A stretch of 64,000 nt of DNA from Bdellovibrio sp. ZAP7 (lineage in GTDB: Bacteria > Bdellovibrionota > FAC87 > UBA2466), in assembly GCA_945878405.1 (NCBI GenBank), contig CAMCTJ010000007.1, positions 1 to 64,000 on the forward strand, given 5' to 3'. The translations under genes were made by a program, and so were the position numbers. Positions 8,956 to 21,554 of the stretch are shown here, piece after piece (position 1 is the first letter of the stretch; every line of letters begins with the position of its first letter). Under the pieces are notes generated by a model. It had not been told where the DNA came from, searched no databases, and saw only the letters and a program-made list of their open reading frames with translations.

Positions 8956-9600
8956 TTACCGACGCTTGGTATTCACTAGTTCCTTCTTAGGCAATAAGGG
9001 AACGCTACGATAAGCAATTTGTTGAGAAATGGTATGAGCATTATTTTCCAAGAATCGATTTGAATAATGCCAAGTAGAGATAACTAACAGAGCTGTGAAT
9101 CCGCCCAGGAAAGCCGTTTCTACAAAACCAATTCGAAATTGTTCACGAAGAGAAAAGAATCCTAAGAGGCCCGCCCAGAAGAAAACAAAAAGACTGGCTG
9201 TTTCCATCCAAGGATAAAGATGTGTCAAATGGCGAGCAGTATGAGCCGTTAACACTAAAGTGAAAACAATTGAAAGCCTTCGGAACAAAACTCTCTGACT
9301 TGAGGAGTGCCCGATGAAGGATCCAGCAAACCAAACGAGTACGGTAATAAGAAAAGCAGCGATCACGGTACAGATAAGCTTGGTGGAAACCATGAGCCAC
9401 ATAGCTAAATCTCTTCCGATTCCTAATCTAAAAGAGAGCGCATCGGCAAAATTTTCAATCAGGAGATGGTTGCGGCCAATGTGCGCTTCAACGCCGGCCA
9501 CAATCAGAAAAGCGATCATCAACCAAGTATGGTGGCTCGACCACTGAAGTTGATTCACGAATGCATTTGGCTTAACAAAAAATCTTACCCCTTGTCTCAC
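8956..9600 (-). CDS. multi-pass inner-membrane protein, unknown function
   Basis: About 214 residues with five hydrophobic segments: WLMIAFLIVAGVEAHIG, a long one around LICTVIAAFLITVLVWFAG, LSIVFTLVLTAH, LFVFFWAGLLGFF and FLGGFTALLVIST. The pattern resembles small Yip1-type membrane proteins, but I see no decisive motif. I prefer the GTG at 9600, which has a GAGGT ribosome site four bases upstream; an earlier GTG at 9645 has none. It is convergent with the subtilase (9-base gap) and divergent from the lipoprotein gene at 9891. Confidence 0.65.
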   Translation of the reverse strand: MRQGVRFFVKPNAFVNQLQWSSHHTWLMIAFLIVAGVEAHIGRNHLLIENFADALSFRLGIGRDLAMWLMVSTKLICTVIAAFLITVLVWFAGSFIGHSSSQRVLFRRLSIVFTLVLTAHTARHLTHLYPWMETASLFVFFWAGLLGFFSLREQFRIGFVETAFLGGFTALLVISTWHYSNRFLENNAHTISQQIAYRSVPLLPKKELVNTKRR

Positions 9601-9637
9601 ACGTACCTCACAACGACGTTGGCCTTCGTCCCCAAGG

Positions 9638-9761
9638 GTGTACACTGCAAGTGTGTGCCAAATCGAAATGGGCGTCTGAGAGCGAAAAAGGGGTGTCGAA
9701 CTTTTTGACAGGGGCCCCGGTTAGGGCACCTGAAGGGCCAAGAGGCCTAATGTGTATACAC
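9638..9761. promoter_or_regulatory. intergenic region with GTGT/ACAC palindromes
   Basis: The divergent gap between the membrane protein and the lipoprotein gene holds three related symmetric elements: GTGTACAC at 9638-9645, overlapping ACACT-GCA-AGTGT at 9642-9654, and GTGTATACAC at 9752-9761. They could be sites for one dimeric regulator. A TTGACA lies near 9708, but no convincing -10 box follows at the right distance. Confidence 0.25.
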
Positions 9762-9890
9762 CTTGAGCACGAGCTCACGGCCTTAACAAAATCTGAGCGC
9801 GAAGAGGCAAGAAAAGCCAATAGTTTCAGGGGCCAGACTATGGAACGTCCATTGCAACTGTATTCTTCAAACAGCTTTAAGGACGCACCT

Positions 9891-10928
9891 ATGGTAAGCA
9901 ACCAGTTTTACAAAATGAAGCTTCTAGCCCTCGGAGCTCTACTTGTTTTTACTCAAGGGTGTTCTCAGAAATTGGGATATATCCAGCCGAGGCAGGGAAG
10001 AGATACGGGGATTGCGCGGATATTTACGCTGGGTGAAATTGTTGAAAATGCAACTTTGTTGGGTGCGGATGGTTACCTCTTTGGAACAGGATCTGATGGA
10101 CAGGATGTTCGAAACTTATTTGGCTATTACGGTTTTTCTTCCGGGGCCTATATTTCCGGAGTATCTGCGCTTGCATTTGATCCCGCAGCCAAAACCTTTA
10201 TCGACGGCGATGTTCGCAATATTTTGTCCATGGTAAAAGCTGGAAACACTCTTTACGTCAGTAGCAATTTAGGACTTTATGAAATCGATTTAAGAAATAT
10301 TACAGTACCGACGGTCCGATATAGTTTACCTTACAGCGCTCGGTTGACCGATCCCTCGGCTTATCGATTTGACAGCATGGTTTATGTGCCCTCCCTCAAC
10401 GAAGTGTGGGGGTTCAGAGGAAATTGGCGGGCTCGATTTGTAGCCGGCGCCTTGAATATTAATACCTTGATCTGGGAACAGCAGCCAATCAACACGAGTT
10501 GCTTTTCTGAATACAAGAGCTCATCTGCATTCTTTCAAGGAAAAGTATTTGTCGCCGCATGTAATCAAGTGGTTGTCTACGATTCAAATCGCAATATTCT
10601 GGTTCCGGCAAATAGCGCTAGTCCAGATCCCTTAGATATCATTCGACAACTAAAAGCCGTGCAAGTCGTTACTTCTGGAAATATGCTTTATGTCCACCAC
10701 CTAGCCCAATCTGGAAACGGCTCCGGTTTTGGAGGGTACTCAAATCCTTATTCGAGCATTCCGACTGGAGTCTACGTCTTTGACTCAAACCTCAAATACG
10801 TAAATTATATCGATATCGATCCTCTTAGTTTCGCCGTTTCCCCCGACAACCAGATCATTTTTGCTAATGAAGACAATGCCGACGTTGGGGCTTACCGCAT
10901 CCCATGGACAAATTCCACAATTCGATAG
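9891..10928 (+). CDS. probable lipoprotein with beta-propeller-like repeats, unknown function
   Basis: A 345-residue protein of unknown role. A frame opens further upstream at 9651, but an AGGA ribosome site 7 bases before the ATG at 9891 and the signal peptide that follows (KLLALGALLVFTQGC) fix the start here. Cys24 would be the lipidated residue, though the lipobox is imperfect (Gln at -2). The rest is rich in short beta-strand patterns with aromatic residues (NTLYVSSNLGLYEI, QVVVYDSNRN, TGVYVFDSNLKYV), as in WD40/YVTN-type propellers, which suggests a periplasmic or surface binding protein. The YceI-like gene follows after 19 bases. Confidence 0.7.
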   Translation: MVSNQFYKMKLLALGALLVFTQGCSQKLGYIQPRQGRDTGIARIFTLGEIVENATLLGADGYLFGTGSDGQDVRNLFGYYGFSSGAYISGVSALAFDPAAKTFIDGDVRNILSMVKAGNTLYVSSNLGLYEIDLRNITVPTVRYSLPYSARLTDPSAYRFDSMVYVPSLNEVWGFRGNWRARFVAGALNINTLIWEQQPINTSCFSEYKSSSAFFQGKVFVAACNQVVVYDSNRNILVPANSASPDPLDIIRQLKAVQVVTSGNMLYVHHLAQSGNGSGFGGYSNPYSSIPTGVYVFDSNLKYVNYIDIDPLSFAVSPDNQIIFANEDNADVGAYRIPWTNSTIR

Positions 10929-10947
10929 AGAATAAGACTCTATCACC

Positions 10948-11613
10948 ATGATTCTCCGCCTCTTCTTAATCTTTACCTTCGCCATTTCAGCATGGGCTGA
11001 TCCCGCACGTTTTCAGATTAAAGATCTCACTCAGAGAAACCTCATGGCTTTCATCTCCGAAGCCCCCTTGGAGAAGATGATTGCGCAGTGTCATCTTCTA
11101 AGAGGGTGGATTGAATTAGACCCGCAAAGCTTAGAGTCGGGAATCAAAGGGGAGCTTGAGCTCGATGTCCGTTCCTGTGAAACGGGAAGTGGCATTCGAG
11201 ATCTCTTGCTTCAGGAAAAAATTTGGGAAGTGAAACAATATCCGACTGCGAGCCTCACCCTTAACAAATGGGCCAAAGAAACCAAAGGCAGTCTAAACGA
11301 GAAAATGGATCAACCCCACTCTGTTGAGCTCAGTCTTAATTACCATGGCAAAACGGTTTCTCTTGAGGTTCCACTAAAGCTTTCCTACTTTGTGGAAAGC
11401 GACAAAACTCGAAATCGATTACCTGGTAACTTGTTACGTATTTCCTGCGAGAAAACGCTCGCACTATCCGAAGTGGGAATTTCCATCCCCGATGAACTCA
11501 AATCTACCCTTAGTTCCAAAGTAGACGTCGTCTTTGATGCCGTTGGAGCGAGCAAACTTCCCAATGAAAAAATCCTTCTTCCTGAAGGCCCCAAGCCAAA
11601 AGAGAGAACGTAA
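10948..11613 (+). CDS. YceI-like periplasmic protein
   Basis: A 221-residue exported protein with signal peptide about 1-17 (ending AWA) and the YceI pattern: a strand-rich start, LRGWIELDP, then GELELDVRSCETG and EVKQYPTASL, where YceI family members have the F-x-x-x-x-YP-x-A region. YceI forms a lipocalin-like barrel that binds polyisoprenoid or similar lipids. The C-terminal tail (KLPNEKILLPEGPKPKERT) is Pro/Lys-rich and probably disordered. The ligand is unknown. It likely shares a transcript with the preceding lipoprotein. Confidence 0.65.
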   Translation: MILRLFLIFTFAISAWADPARFQIKDLTQRNLMAFISEAPLEKMIAQCHLLRGWIELDPQSLESGIKGELELDVRSCETGSGIRDLLLQEKIWEVKQYPTASLTLNKWAKETKGSLNEKMDQPHSVELSLNYHGKTVSLEVPLKLSYFVESDKTRNRLPGNLLRISCEKTLALSEVGISIPDELKSTLSSKVDVVFDAVGASKLPNEKILLPEGPKPKERT

Positions 11614-11747
11614 TTTCCCCTTGAGCCAACTTTCGGCTCTCCCTTTCCGAGAAAACGACAAGTTCTGTCAGTTTTAGTGAGTGTCCACGCTTAAGACAGT
11701 TGGTCTTACCCTTGCATTTCGTCTCCGGCAGCGGTGGGGGGGACACC

Positions 11748-12302
11748 TTGCGAGACTCTATTATCATTATTACATTCGTTGGAGTTTTGGTTGGAGGCTA
11801 TTTTAGCCTGCTACATCGATTCCAACCCGAACAGCTTGTAAAAAACACCTCATCCAAAACGGTTAGTAAAAACAAAATTAAATCATTAGGAGACACCAAG
11901 CATGAAAGCACAAATTATCGACGCCATGAACAAAAGCGGCTTGTTAAATCGCGCACGCGAGTTACAAGAGAAGCTTCAGAAAGTGATCAACTCCCTGATC
12001 TCTACGAAAGAGAAGATTCAACAGAAGGACTCTCATTAGAAGGAGACTCTGAGATATTGACTTCATCCGAGCAGCCTACAGGAGAAACTGTGATTGCAGG
12101 GGTTCCTGTGGGCGCTTGGGTGAGAGCCAATAAAGATAAGCTAAAAGACTTTCAAGTCAGTGCGCCTTCTCAACAGAACCTTCGTGTTTTTGTCGGCTGC
12201 TACGAATTAAAAAAGGGACCTCAAACCCTTGAAAAAGAAAATTGTGAAAAACTTCTGACGGCAAAAGATGCTAAATTGTTCAACGAAAGAAATCGTTACT
12301 AA
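11748..12302 (+). CDS. single-pass membrane protein of unknown function
   Basis: About 184 residues. The longest frame opens at a TTG at 11700, but the TTG at 11748 has a GGGGGG tract as a possible ribosome site and directly precedes a membrane anchor (SIIIITFVGVLVGGYF). The middle (about 45-110) is charged and probably disordered. A compact C-terminal region (VIAGVPVGAWVRANKDKL, FVGCYELKKG, ENCEKLL) has two cysteines and might be a small folded domain. A second, strongly initiated frame overlaps its middle (11902-12039), so the central reading frame deserves checking. No family recognised. Confidence 0.5.
   Translation: MRDSIIIITFVGVLVGGYFSLLHRFQPEQLVKNTSSKTVSKNKIKSLGDTKHESTNYRRHEQKRLVKSRTRVTREASESDQLPDLYEREDSTEGLSLEGDSEILTSSEQPTGETVIAGVPVGAWVRANKDKLKDFQVSAPSQQNLRVFVGCYELKKGPQTLEKENCEKLLTAKDAKLFNERNRY
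11902..12039 (+). CDS. candidate nested small ORF (45 residues, coiled-coil-like)
   Basis: In a different frame inside the preceding gene, an ATG at 11902 follows TTAGGAGAC (AGGAG, about 9 bases upstream), a better ribosome site than the host gene has. The product (starting MKAQIIDAMNKSGLLNRARE) is amphipathic, continues LQEKLQKVINSLISTKEK with heptad-like spacing, and ends at TAG 12037-12039. It may be a real overlapping gene, or a chance frame in a low-constraint linker. I cannot name a family. Confidence 0.35.
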   Translation: MKAQIIDAMNKSGLLNRARELQEKLQKVINSLISTKEKIQQKDSH

Positions 12303-12311
12303 ATCAGCTCG

Positions 12312-15996
<3,685 letters not shown>

Positions 15997-16000
<4 letters not shown>

Positions 16001-17112
16001 AAGGCCAGGGGAGAGTAGGCAAGCCCGTGAGCTTCTGCAACAGCTTGATGGACGATTTTTCCTTGGTAAGTATTGAAACCTTTTCGAATGGCTTCGGAAG
16101 CCTTACCAGCCCCTTCGGGGCCCTTATCTGCAATTTCTAGGGCGTAACGAAGAGTGACGTTGGTCAAAGCATAGGTTGATGTTCTTGAAACTGCACCTGG
16201 CATATTCGTAACGCAGTAATGGATAACCCCTTCATCCATAAAAATGGGATTTTCGTGGGAAGTAGGTTTACAGGTTTCCACACATCCCCCTTGGTCTACC
16301 GCAATGTCTACCACCACAGAACCTGGCGACATGGAGCCTACTGTTTTTCGCGAGACTAGTTTTGGTGCTTTCGCTCCTGGAAGAAGAACGGAGCCAATCA
16401 AAAGATCTGCCTTGGAGACGCTCTCTTCAATGTTGTCGATGTTGGACATCAAAGTCAAAACTCGGCCAGCAAAAATATGTTCGAGATATTCTAAACGGCG
16501 AGCATCCTGATCGATGATTGTGACTACTGCGCCCATTCCTAATGCAACTTTAGCAGCATGCGAACCAGCCACTCCACCACCAAGGACCACTACTTTTCCA
16601 GGCATCACACCAGGAACTCCTCCTAAGAGAATTCCTTTTCCTGATTGGGTACTGCCCCAACTGCTTTGCAAATAAAAAGCTCCTACTTGAGCAGACATTC
16701 TCCCTGCGACTTCACTCATTGGTCTTAGGAGAGGAAGAGAAAGATCTTTCTCTTGGATGGTCTCATAGGCAATTCCGGTAACTTTCTTTTCAGCCAAAAC
16801 TTCAGTGAGTTTTTTTTCTGCTGCGAGATGAAGATAAGTAAAAAGAATTTGGCCTTGCCGAAGTAATTCGAACTCCGAAGAAAGAGGTTCTTTAACTTTA
16901 ATCACCATGTCAGCGGCCCAAGTGTCTTGCGCCGTTGGAACAAGTGTTGCGCCAGCTTTTTGATAAGCCTCATCCGTAATCCCGCTGCCGACACCCGCAT
17001 TTTTCTCAACGAGAACTCGGTGTCCTCGAGCGGTTAATGCACGAACTCCAGCGGGAACTAAGCCCACTCGGTTCTCTCTGTTTTTGATCTCTTTTGGTAC
17101 GCCAATGATCAC
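15997..17112 (-). CDS. ald: alanine dehydrogenase
   Basis: A 371-residue Ald, which reversibly deaminates L-alanine to pyruvate with NAD. It begins IGVPKEIKNRENRVGLVPAG, with the Arg/Lys pair of the substrate site. LLRPMSEVAGRMSAQVGA, the Rossmann turn VVLGGGVAG, DIAVDQGGCVET and NMPGAVSRTST are all family signatures. Length is standard. Its start overlaps the small upstream gene by four bases and its stop overlaps the GT2 gene by four, indicating a compact operon. Confidence 0.95.
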
Positions 17113-17333
17113 GGTGTTTTCTCCGGTAAAAGGTCTAAAATATCATTCGCATCAATTTCTATGGGGCCCTTCTCTTCGGAATGAAATTGGAGCTTTCCTC
17201 TGAGTTTGCCTCCAGAAATTCTGATCCACGAATCAGTAACTGTTCCGTGGAAGTGCTTTCCGGCTTTGTTCATTAAGGTATGTTTATCCTTAGATTCCAA
17301 AGCTTTATCTATTTTTTCCAGAATCGGAAACAT
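17109..17333 (-). CDS. small protein of unknown function
   Basis: A 74-residue protein, start ATG. A helical N-terminus (FPILEKIDKALESKDKH) precedes a beta-rich part (HGTVTDSWIRISGGKLRGKLQF, written here in pieces: HGTVTDSWIRI and GGKLRGKLQF) and an acidic end (DANDILDLLPEKTP). Its stop overlaps the ald start by four bases, so the two are translationally coupled, and a regulatory or accessory role in the same operon is possible. No family recognised. Confidence 0.6.
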   Translation of the reverse strand: MFPILEKIDKALESKDKHTLMNKAGKHFHGTVTDSWIRISGGKLRGKLQFHSEEKGPIEIDANDILDLLPEKTP

Positions 17334-17375
17334 AGGGCAAAGTTGTATCAGAGACTAGGCAAGTGGGCAAGATTA

Positions 17376-18728
17376 CTACCAATAATGGGCGAGGGGGACC
17401 GTACCCGGGAATTCTAGGGCTGGGCTAAGAGCAGCTGAAGAGGTTACTTCTACAAAGAGTTTTTGACCGCGCTGGGACCAAGTAAGTGGATGCGGAGTAC
17501 TGGAGTCCGAAAATAATTTAAAGGAGGACAAGAGATCTAAAAGAGGAAGTTCCCAAGTTACTGGCTCTACAAACTCTCCCTCAACTCCCTGATGAACAAG
17601 AGCCGCTTCGGTAATTTTTAGGGAGATAAGTCCGGTGCTTGCTTGGAAAGCTTGAACGTCCATCTCTCGTATTGAAATACCATTCCCCAGTTGCATAAAA
17701 ATGTTGGACTCTCTCTCTCTTCCGAAGAGAGCGGGCTCCCATGGGGCCGTTATGGGAAAGTCACGAGACGAGTTTCTCCGCGAAAATCCGGAAACTTGCT
17801 CATTGAAAATAACCGAAGGGCTACCGCCATCAATCAAGAGGGTTTCACTACGGGGACGGCCTTCTACATCTACTCTGTTCTGTTGTTTCCAGTTATCAAT
17901 TACTTGAAAAGACAATTGGGGGAAGCTTCCTCTTAAAAGTTCGAAGGACTCCTGGGTCCGTGATAAAAATTCAAATTGCTGGATGAAATGCAGAAGCAGT
18001 TTGGCAACACAAGAAGCCGACCAAAGCACACTGAGCTTGCCTCTTGGAGCGGGCCAGGGTTGTTGAAGAGCTTTTTCTAAGTGCTCTCGAGTCATCAGTG
18101 TTTGTTCCAAATCAGAAATGAACGATTCGACATCAGTTCGGCCACGTTGGATTTTAAATCGACGAGTTTGTTCTCCCTTTTGCGCCTGAAATTCAACACA
18201 AAAGCGAGCGAGTGATTCGTTTCCTTCGTGCAAAGAGGTGTCCGTATTAGCAAATAAAAAGTTCTTCGTTACTTCCTCGTATCGAGCACTAAAGTCTGAA
18301 ACATTTCCGAGATCCAGAAGAAGGCGCCTGCAGGCCTGTTCTATTTCGCGAGTTCGATCCCAAGATTTTCCAGTTGGCTCCATGCAGCGAGTAAAACCAT
18401 TTGGAAAGCTAGTTGTTTTGTGATGGTGGAAAAACTCAGAAAATCTGGAAGGATCTAAGAGAGTACAATGAAAAGTGTTAGGTCCTTCAGGACCTTGTAA
18501 AATGAGTTGAGCTCCCCCCGTTTCGCAACTTCTTAGACGAGATCCTTTGGGTTCAAATGTGAAGCTGCGTTGAAACGCAGAATCAGCATAAAACTCAAAA
18601 GAATGAAGCGGTGTGTTTTCAGGAAATTTAAACAGATTTTCCCAAACTGGCTTTTTTAGCATTTGCGTTGAACTTTTTAGCGAAATATCCTCGATATTGC
18701 CCCGAGCCACCGGATAGAATAATAACAT
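17376..18728 (-). CDS. PmbA/TldD-like protein (divergent)
   Basis: A 450-residue protein whose second half follows the PmbA/TldD layout: APRGKLSVLWSASCVAKLL (PmbA: segment around VLFSAEVA), VDVEGRPRSETLLIDGG (FDSEG...), then STGLISLKITEAALVHQG and EPVTWELPLLDLLSS, matching the family's glycine-poor C-terminal barrel. I see no HExxxH zinc motif, so it would resemble PmbA rather than TldD. Family members process peptides such as microcin precursors. The ATG at 18728 overlaps the divergent lipoprotein start; the ATG at 18662 (MLKKPVWENL) would leave promoter space and may be the true start. Confidence 0.5.
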   Translation of the reverse strand: MLLFYPVARGNIEDISLKSSTQMLKKPVWENLFKFPENTPLHSFEFYADSAFQRSFTFEPKGSRLRSCETGGAQLILQGPEGPNTFHCTLLDPSRFSEFFHHHKTTSFPNGFTRCMEPTGKSWDRTREIEQACRRLLLDLGNVSDFSARYEEVTKNFLFANTDTSLHEGNESLARFCVEFQAQKGEQTRRFKIQRGRTDVESFISDLEQTLMTREHLEKALQQPWPAPRGKLSVLWSASCVAKLLLHFIQQFEFLSRTQESFELLRGSFPQLSFQVIDNWKQQNRVDVEGRPRSETLLIDGGSPSVIFNEQVSGFSRRNSSRDFPITAPWEPALFGRERESNIFMQLGNGISIREMDVQAFQASTGLISLKITEAALVHQGVEGEFVEPVTWELPLLDLLSSFKLFSDSSTPHPLTWSQRGQKLFVEVTSSAALSPALEFPGTVPLAHYW

Positions 18729-19392
18729 GGCTCATCCCAGCACACCTAAGGTAAATTTGGTTTTTCTGGCGTTGCTCGTCGTCGGCGGAACCGGCTTAGT
18801 CGGTCTTTTTGGTTGTGCGGGCTCTCGACTGTGTCAGGAAAGTCCAGCCCGTGTTTCACTTGAGAAAAAGATTTTTTCTCTAGAAGATCAAATTGAGGTC
18901 CAAAAAAGAAAGATTTTGTCATTGCAAGGAGAATTAACCCACCGAAAGCCGAACCCGGTTCTTGAAGAGTCTATGGGAGAAACTCTCGCGGACTCATCCT
19001 TTGAGAGCATGAATACCTACTACGAAGCTATTAGTCTCAGAGATGCAGGGAAATATGACGAAGCAGTTGAAAAATTGAACCGATTTATTTTGGAAAATCC
19101 AGATCATGTTTATTCTGACCGAGCCCAGTTTCTGATTCTTGATTCGCATTTTAAAAATCGGGAATATGGATTAGCCCTTGTTGATTCATTTCTACTTGAG
19201 AACCGTTACACTGATAGTAGAAAAATTCCAGAAGCCATTCATAAAAGAGCGTTAGCTTATCTGAACTTGGGCGACAAAGAAAAAGGGGCCCAGACCTTAA
19301 AAATATTAGTGGAATCATTTCCCAATAGCGCTGTTCTGCCGAGTGCAAAAGAAACCCTAGCATCCCTTCAACCCAGTGAGACTCAACCATGA
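18727..19392 (+). CDS. TPR-containing lipoprotein (CpoB/YbgF-like)
   Basis: A 221-residue lipoprotein: N-terminal hydrophobic stretch with lipobox GLFGC, a coiled coil (about 40-75, EKKIFSLEDQIEVQKRKIL) and TPR-type helices (about 95-215: YYEAISLRDAGKYDEAVEKL, QFLILDSHFKN, ALAYLNLGDKEKG). Coiled coil followed by TPRs is the CpoB/YbgF architecture that coordinates envelope and wall synthesis; that function is inferred. The ATG shares bases with the divergent start at 18728. The stop overlaps the LysM gene by four bases. Confidence 0.75.
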   Translation: MAHPSTPKVNLVFLALLVVGGTGLVGLFGCAGSRLCQESPARVSLEKKIFSLEDQIEVQKRKILSLQGELTHRKPNPVLEESMGETLADSSFESMNTYYEAISLRDAGKYDEAVEKLNRFILENPDHVYSDRAQFLILDSHFKNREYGLALVDSFLLENRYTDSRKIPEAIHKRALAYLNLGDKEKGAQTLKILVESFPNSAVLPSAKETLASLQPSETQP

Positions 19393-20492
19393 ATCCATTA
19401 TTTTTAAGTCTTTTTGTAGCCTTGGGGGTATCTCATTTATGTTCGGGGCAAACTCCTAGTTTGTTGGGAAACTCGAAACAGACCGAACGGTTTTCAGAGG
19501 CTCGTTGGAACTATCTGGTGGGCGATAAATCCAGTAGTACCTACACGGTACGTTCTGGAGATACATTATCAAGAATCAGTCAGGAGCAACTGGGAGATCT
19601 GAGTTATTGGCCTAAAATATGGGAAGTAAACCAAGAAAGTATTCATAATCCTCATCTACTTGAACCCGAGCAAAAAATAATCTTTAGTCGGACAGAAAAT
19701 CAAATTTCTCGACAGCCCACCAATCAAACCGCTGATCCCAAAAAAAGAAAGAGCCTTGAAGAGGAACCAGACCAGCTACTCTGGTCAGGCTATACAAATC
19801 ACCACAGATTAAGGTTTTTAGTTCTGGAAGGTGAAGAAATGTTAGGCATTGTTACTGGGTCTTATGAAGATAAGAACTTCTTTGGTTCTGATAGCAAGAT
19901 TTACATTGGGCCTTTAATAAAAGAGAAACTTTTGGTGGGCAAAAAGTACGCTGTGATTCGAGAAGTTGAGAAAACACCATTAATTTCCAAGGCGGTGATT
20001 CAGTTAGTCGGTGAGGTTGAAATCGAAGCCTATGGAGATGAGTTAGCGAGAGCAGCCGTGGTCTCTGCCTATGATACTTTAGAAAGAGGCGATAGAATCA
20101 TGGATATTCCCGCTTTATCGATGCAGGAAGCTCCTCTAACGCCACCACCGGATCTGTCAACTCGCGTTCTCTTGGGTGATAATTTAGAACACACTTGGTT
20201 CCATGAGGGACAATTATTGGTTTTAGATAAGGGACGGGAAGCAGGGATAAAATTGGGACATGTATTTAGGGTGTTTGAAGACACAGATCCAATTCTAAAA
20301 GACCAAAAATTAGTCGAACCTTCTTCAAAGGGAGAAGTGAAAATTGTTCACCTCAGCGAGAAATCTAGTGTGGGATATATCCTCAAAAGTAGAGCCGGAA
20401 TAGAAGTAGGAGATGTATTACTTTCTCAAACTCAGCTCCCGGATCGTGTAAATAAAATCAATACCAGTCGCCAAACGGTCACGCTCGACTAG
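19389..20492 (+). CDS. secreted LysM-domain protein
   Basis: A 367-residue exported protein with signal peptide (about 1-20, ending CSG) and one LysM peptidoglycan-binding domain at about 52-100 (YTVRSGDTLSRISQEQLGD ... HLLEPEQKIIF). The remaining 250 residues are beta-rich (GIVTGSYEDKNFFG, GDRIMDIPAL, LDKGREAGIKLGHVFRVF), a layout seen in predicted envelope proteins with FlgT-like or similar folds. No catalytic motif is seen. It is coupled to the TPR lipoprotein by a four-base overlap, suggesting a peptidoglycan-associated pair. Confidence 0.8.
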   Translation: MNPLFLSLFVALGVSHLCSGQTPSLLGNSKQTERFSEARWNYLVGDKSSSTYTVRSGDTLSRISQEQLGDLSYWPKIWEVNQESIHNPHLLEPEQKIIFSRTENQISRQPTNQTADPKKRKSLEEEPDQLLWSGYTNHHRLRFLVLEGEEMLGIVTGSYEDKNFFGSDSKIYIGPLIKEKLLVGKKYAVIREVEKTPLISKAVIQLVGEVEIEAYGDELARAAVVSAYDTLERGDRIMDIPALSMQEAPLTPPPDLSTRVLLGDNLEHTWFHEGQLLVLDKGREAGIKLGHVFRVFEDTDPILKDQKLVEPSSKGEVKIVHLSEKSSVGYILKSRAGIEVGDVLLSQTQLPDRVNKINTSRQTVTLD

Positions 20493-20552
20493 TTTCTTAG
20501 GTGCTTCCCTGAGAATCTTGTCAATTTGTTATCTGATTTCTAATTAAGGGGA

Positions 20553-21518
20553 ATGAATGTTTATGGCGTTCTCCTCAAATTATTTAGCTCACCGAATTAT
20601 CTATCTCAAAATCCTGTTGAACTTACCGAAAAGACCCTTCTTTGGTGTACGAAGAACAAATGTCAGATTCTTGCATCCGAAAAGGTAAGTCCGTTACTGA
20701 GTAAAATTGGAACTTTGCCCCCCGTTTTTTTTGTTCGGGGAAACTTGGAATGTTTTCAATTACCCGCAGTGGCAGTAGTAGGCTCTCGAAAAGCCACCAA
20801 TTATGGCCTGGCCTGTGCTTATCGGCTTTCAAGAGAGCTTTCCGCCCGAGGAATTTGTATTGTGAGTGGACTTGCCAGAGGGATTGATGGGGTTAGTCAT
20901 CGTGGAGCGCTCAGTGTTGGGGGGCGCACGATCGCTGTTATGGGGTCCGGTTTTGCTCACCTCTATCCAAAGGAACATCAGAAATTAGCTTTTGATATTT
21001 TGGATTCAGGAGGTGGTTGGCTAAGTGAATACCCACCCTTTGAACCGCCACTTCCGTTTCATTTTCCACAACGCAATCGACTCATATCAGGTCTAAGTCT
21101 TGGGACTCTGGTGATTGAAGCAAAAAAGAAAAGCGGTTCTCTCATTACTGCACTCTGCGGCCTGGAACAGGGGAGAGATGTTTATGTTGTTCCGGGCCCA
21201 ATTGATTCGGATTTGTTTCAGGGGGGGCACGAACTCATTCAGAATGGCGCAAAATTAGTCTCGTCAGTAAGAGATGTTCTCGAGGAGCTTCCTTTTGATT
21301 ATGATTCATCACTTGTAAATGAAACAAGAGAAGCAACCTGCTTTTCTTTTGGGCGGGCATTTACTTTGTCGGATTGGTTAAAAAGTTACGGACAAAACGG
21401 AATCGCCGAACTTCAGATCGCAGTAGAGCAGGGACAAGTTTTTGAAATCGCTCCACAGCGGTATTTATCAACTTCGGATGGTGCTCCCAAAGAATCTTGC
21501 CAAATGAAGTTTTCTTAA
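20553..21518 (+). CDS. dprA: DNA-processing protein DprA (Smf)
   Basis: A 321-residue DprA, which binds incoming single-stranded DNA and loads RecA in transformation or recombination. The Rossmann-like core shows VVGSRKATNYGLACAYRLS, SGLARGIDGVSHRGAL, GSGFAHLYPKEH, FPQRNRLISGLS, EAKKKSGSLITA and VYVVPGPIDSDLFQGGHELI. The C-terminal region (about 245-321) could be the winged-helix domain. An AAGGGGA ribosome site precedes the ATG. dprA-smg-topA is a widely conserved neighbourhood. Confidence 0.95.
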   Translation: MNVYGVLLKLFSSPNYLSQNPVELTEKTLLWCTKNKCQILASEKVSPLLSKIGTLPPVFFVRGNLECFQLPAVAVVGSRKATNYGLACAYRLSRELSARGICIVSGLARGIDGVSHRGALSVGGRTIAVMGSGFAHLYPKEHQKLAFDILDSGGGWLSEYPPFEPPLPFHFPQRNRLISGLSLGTLVIEAKKKSGSLITALCGLEQGRDVYVVPGPIDSDLFQGGHELIQNGAKLVSSVRDVLEELPFDYDSSLVNETREATCFSFGRAFTLSDWLKSYGQNGIAELQIAVEQGQVFEIAPQRYLSTSDGAPKESCQMKFS

Positions 21519-21554
21519 GAACAATATTAAGAAGTACAACACAAATTCAATACA

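Noticed and set aside
9651-9890. Upstream extension of the lipoprotein gene to 9651
   Set aside because: It would put 80 polar residues before the signal peptide; the ATG at 9891 has a good ribosome site and directly precedes it.
11623-11639. GAGCC...GGCTC hairpin after the YceI-like gene as a terminator
   Set aside because: The stem is only 5 bp with a 7-base loop and no T-run follows.
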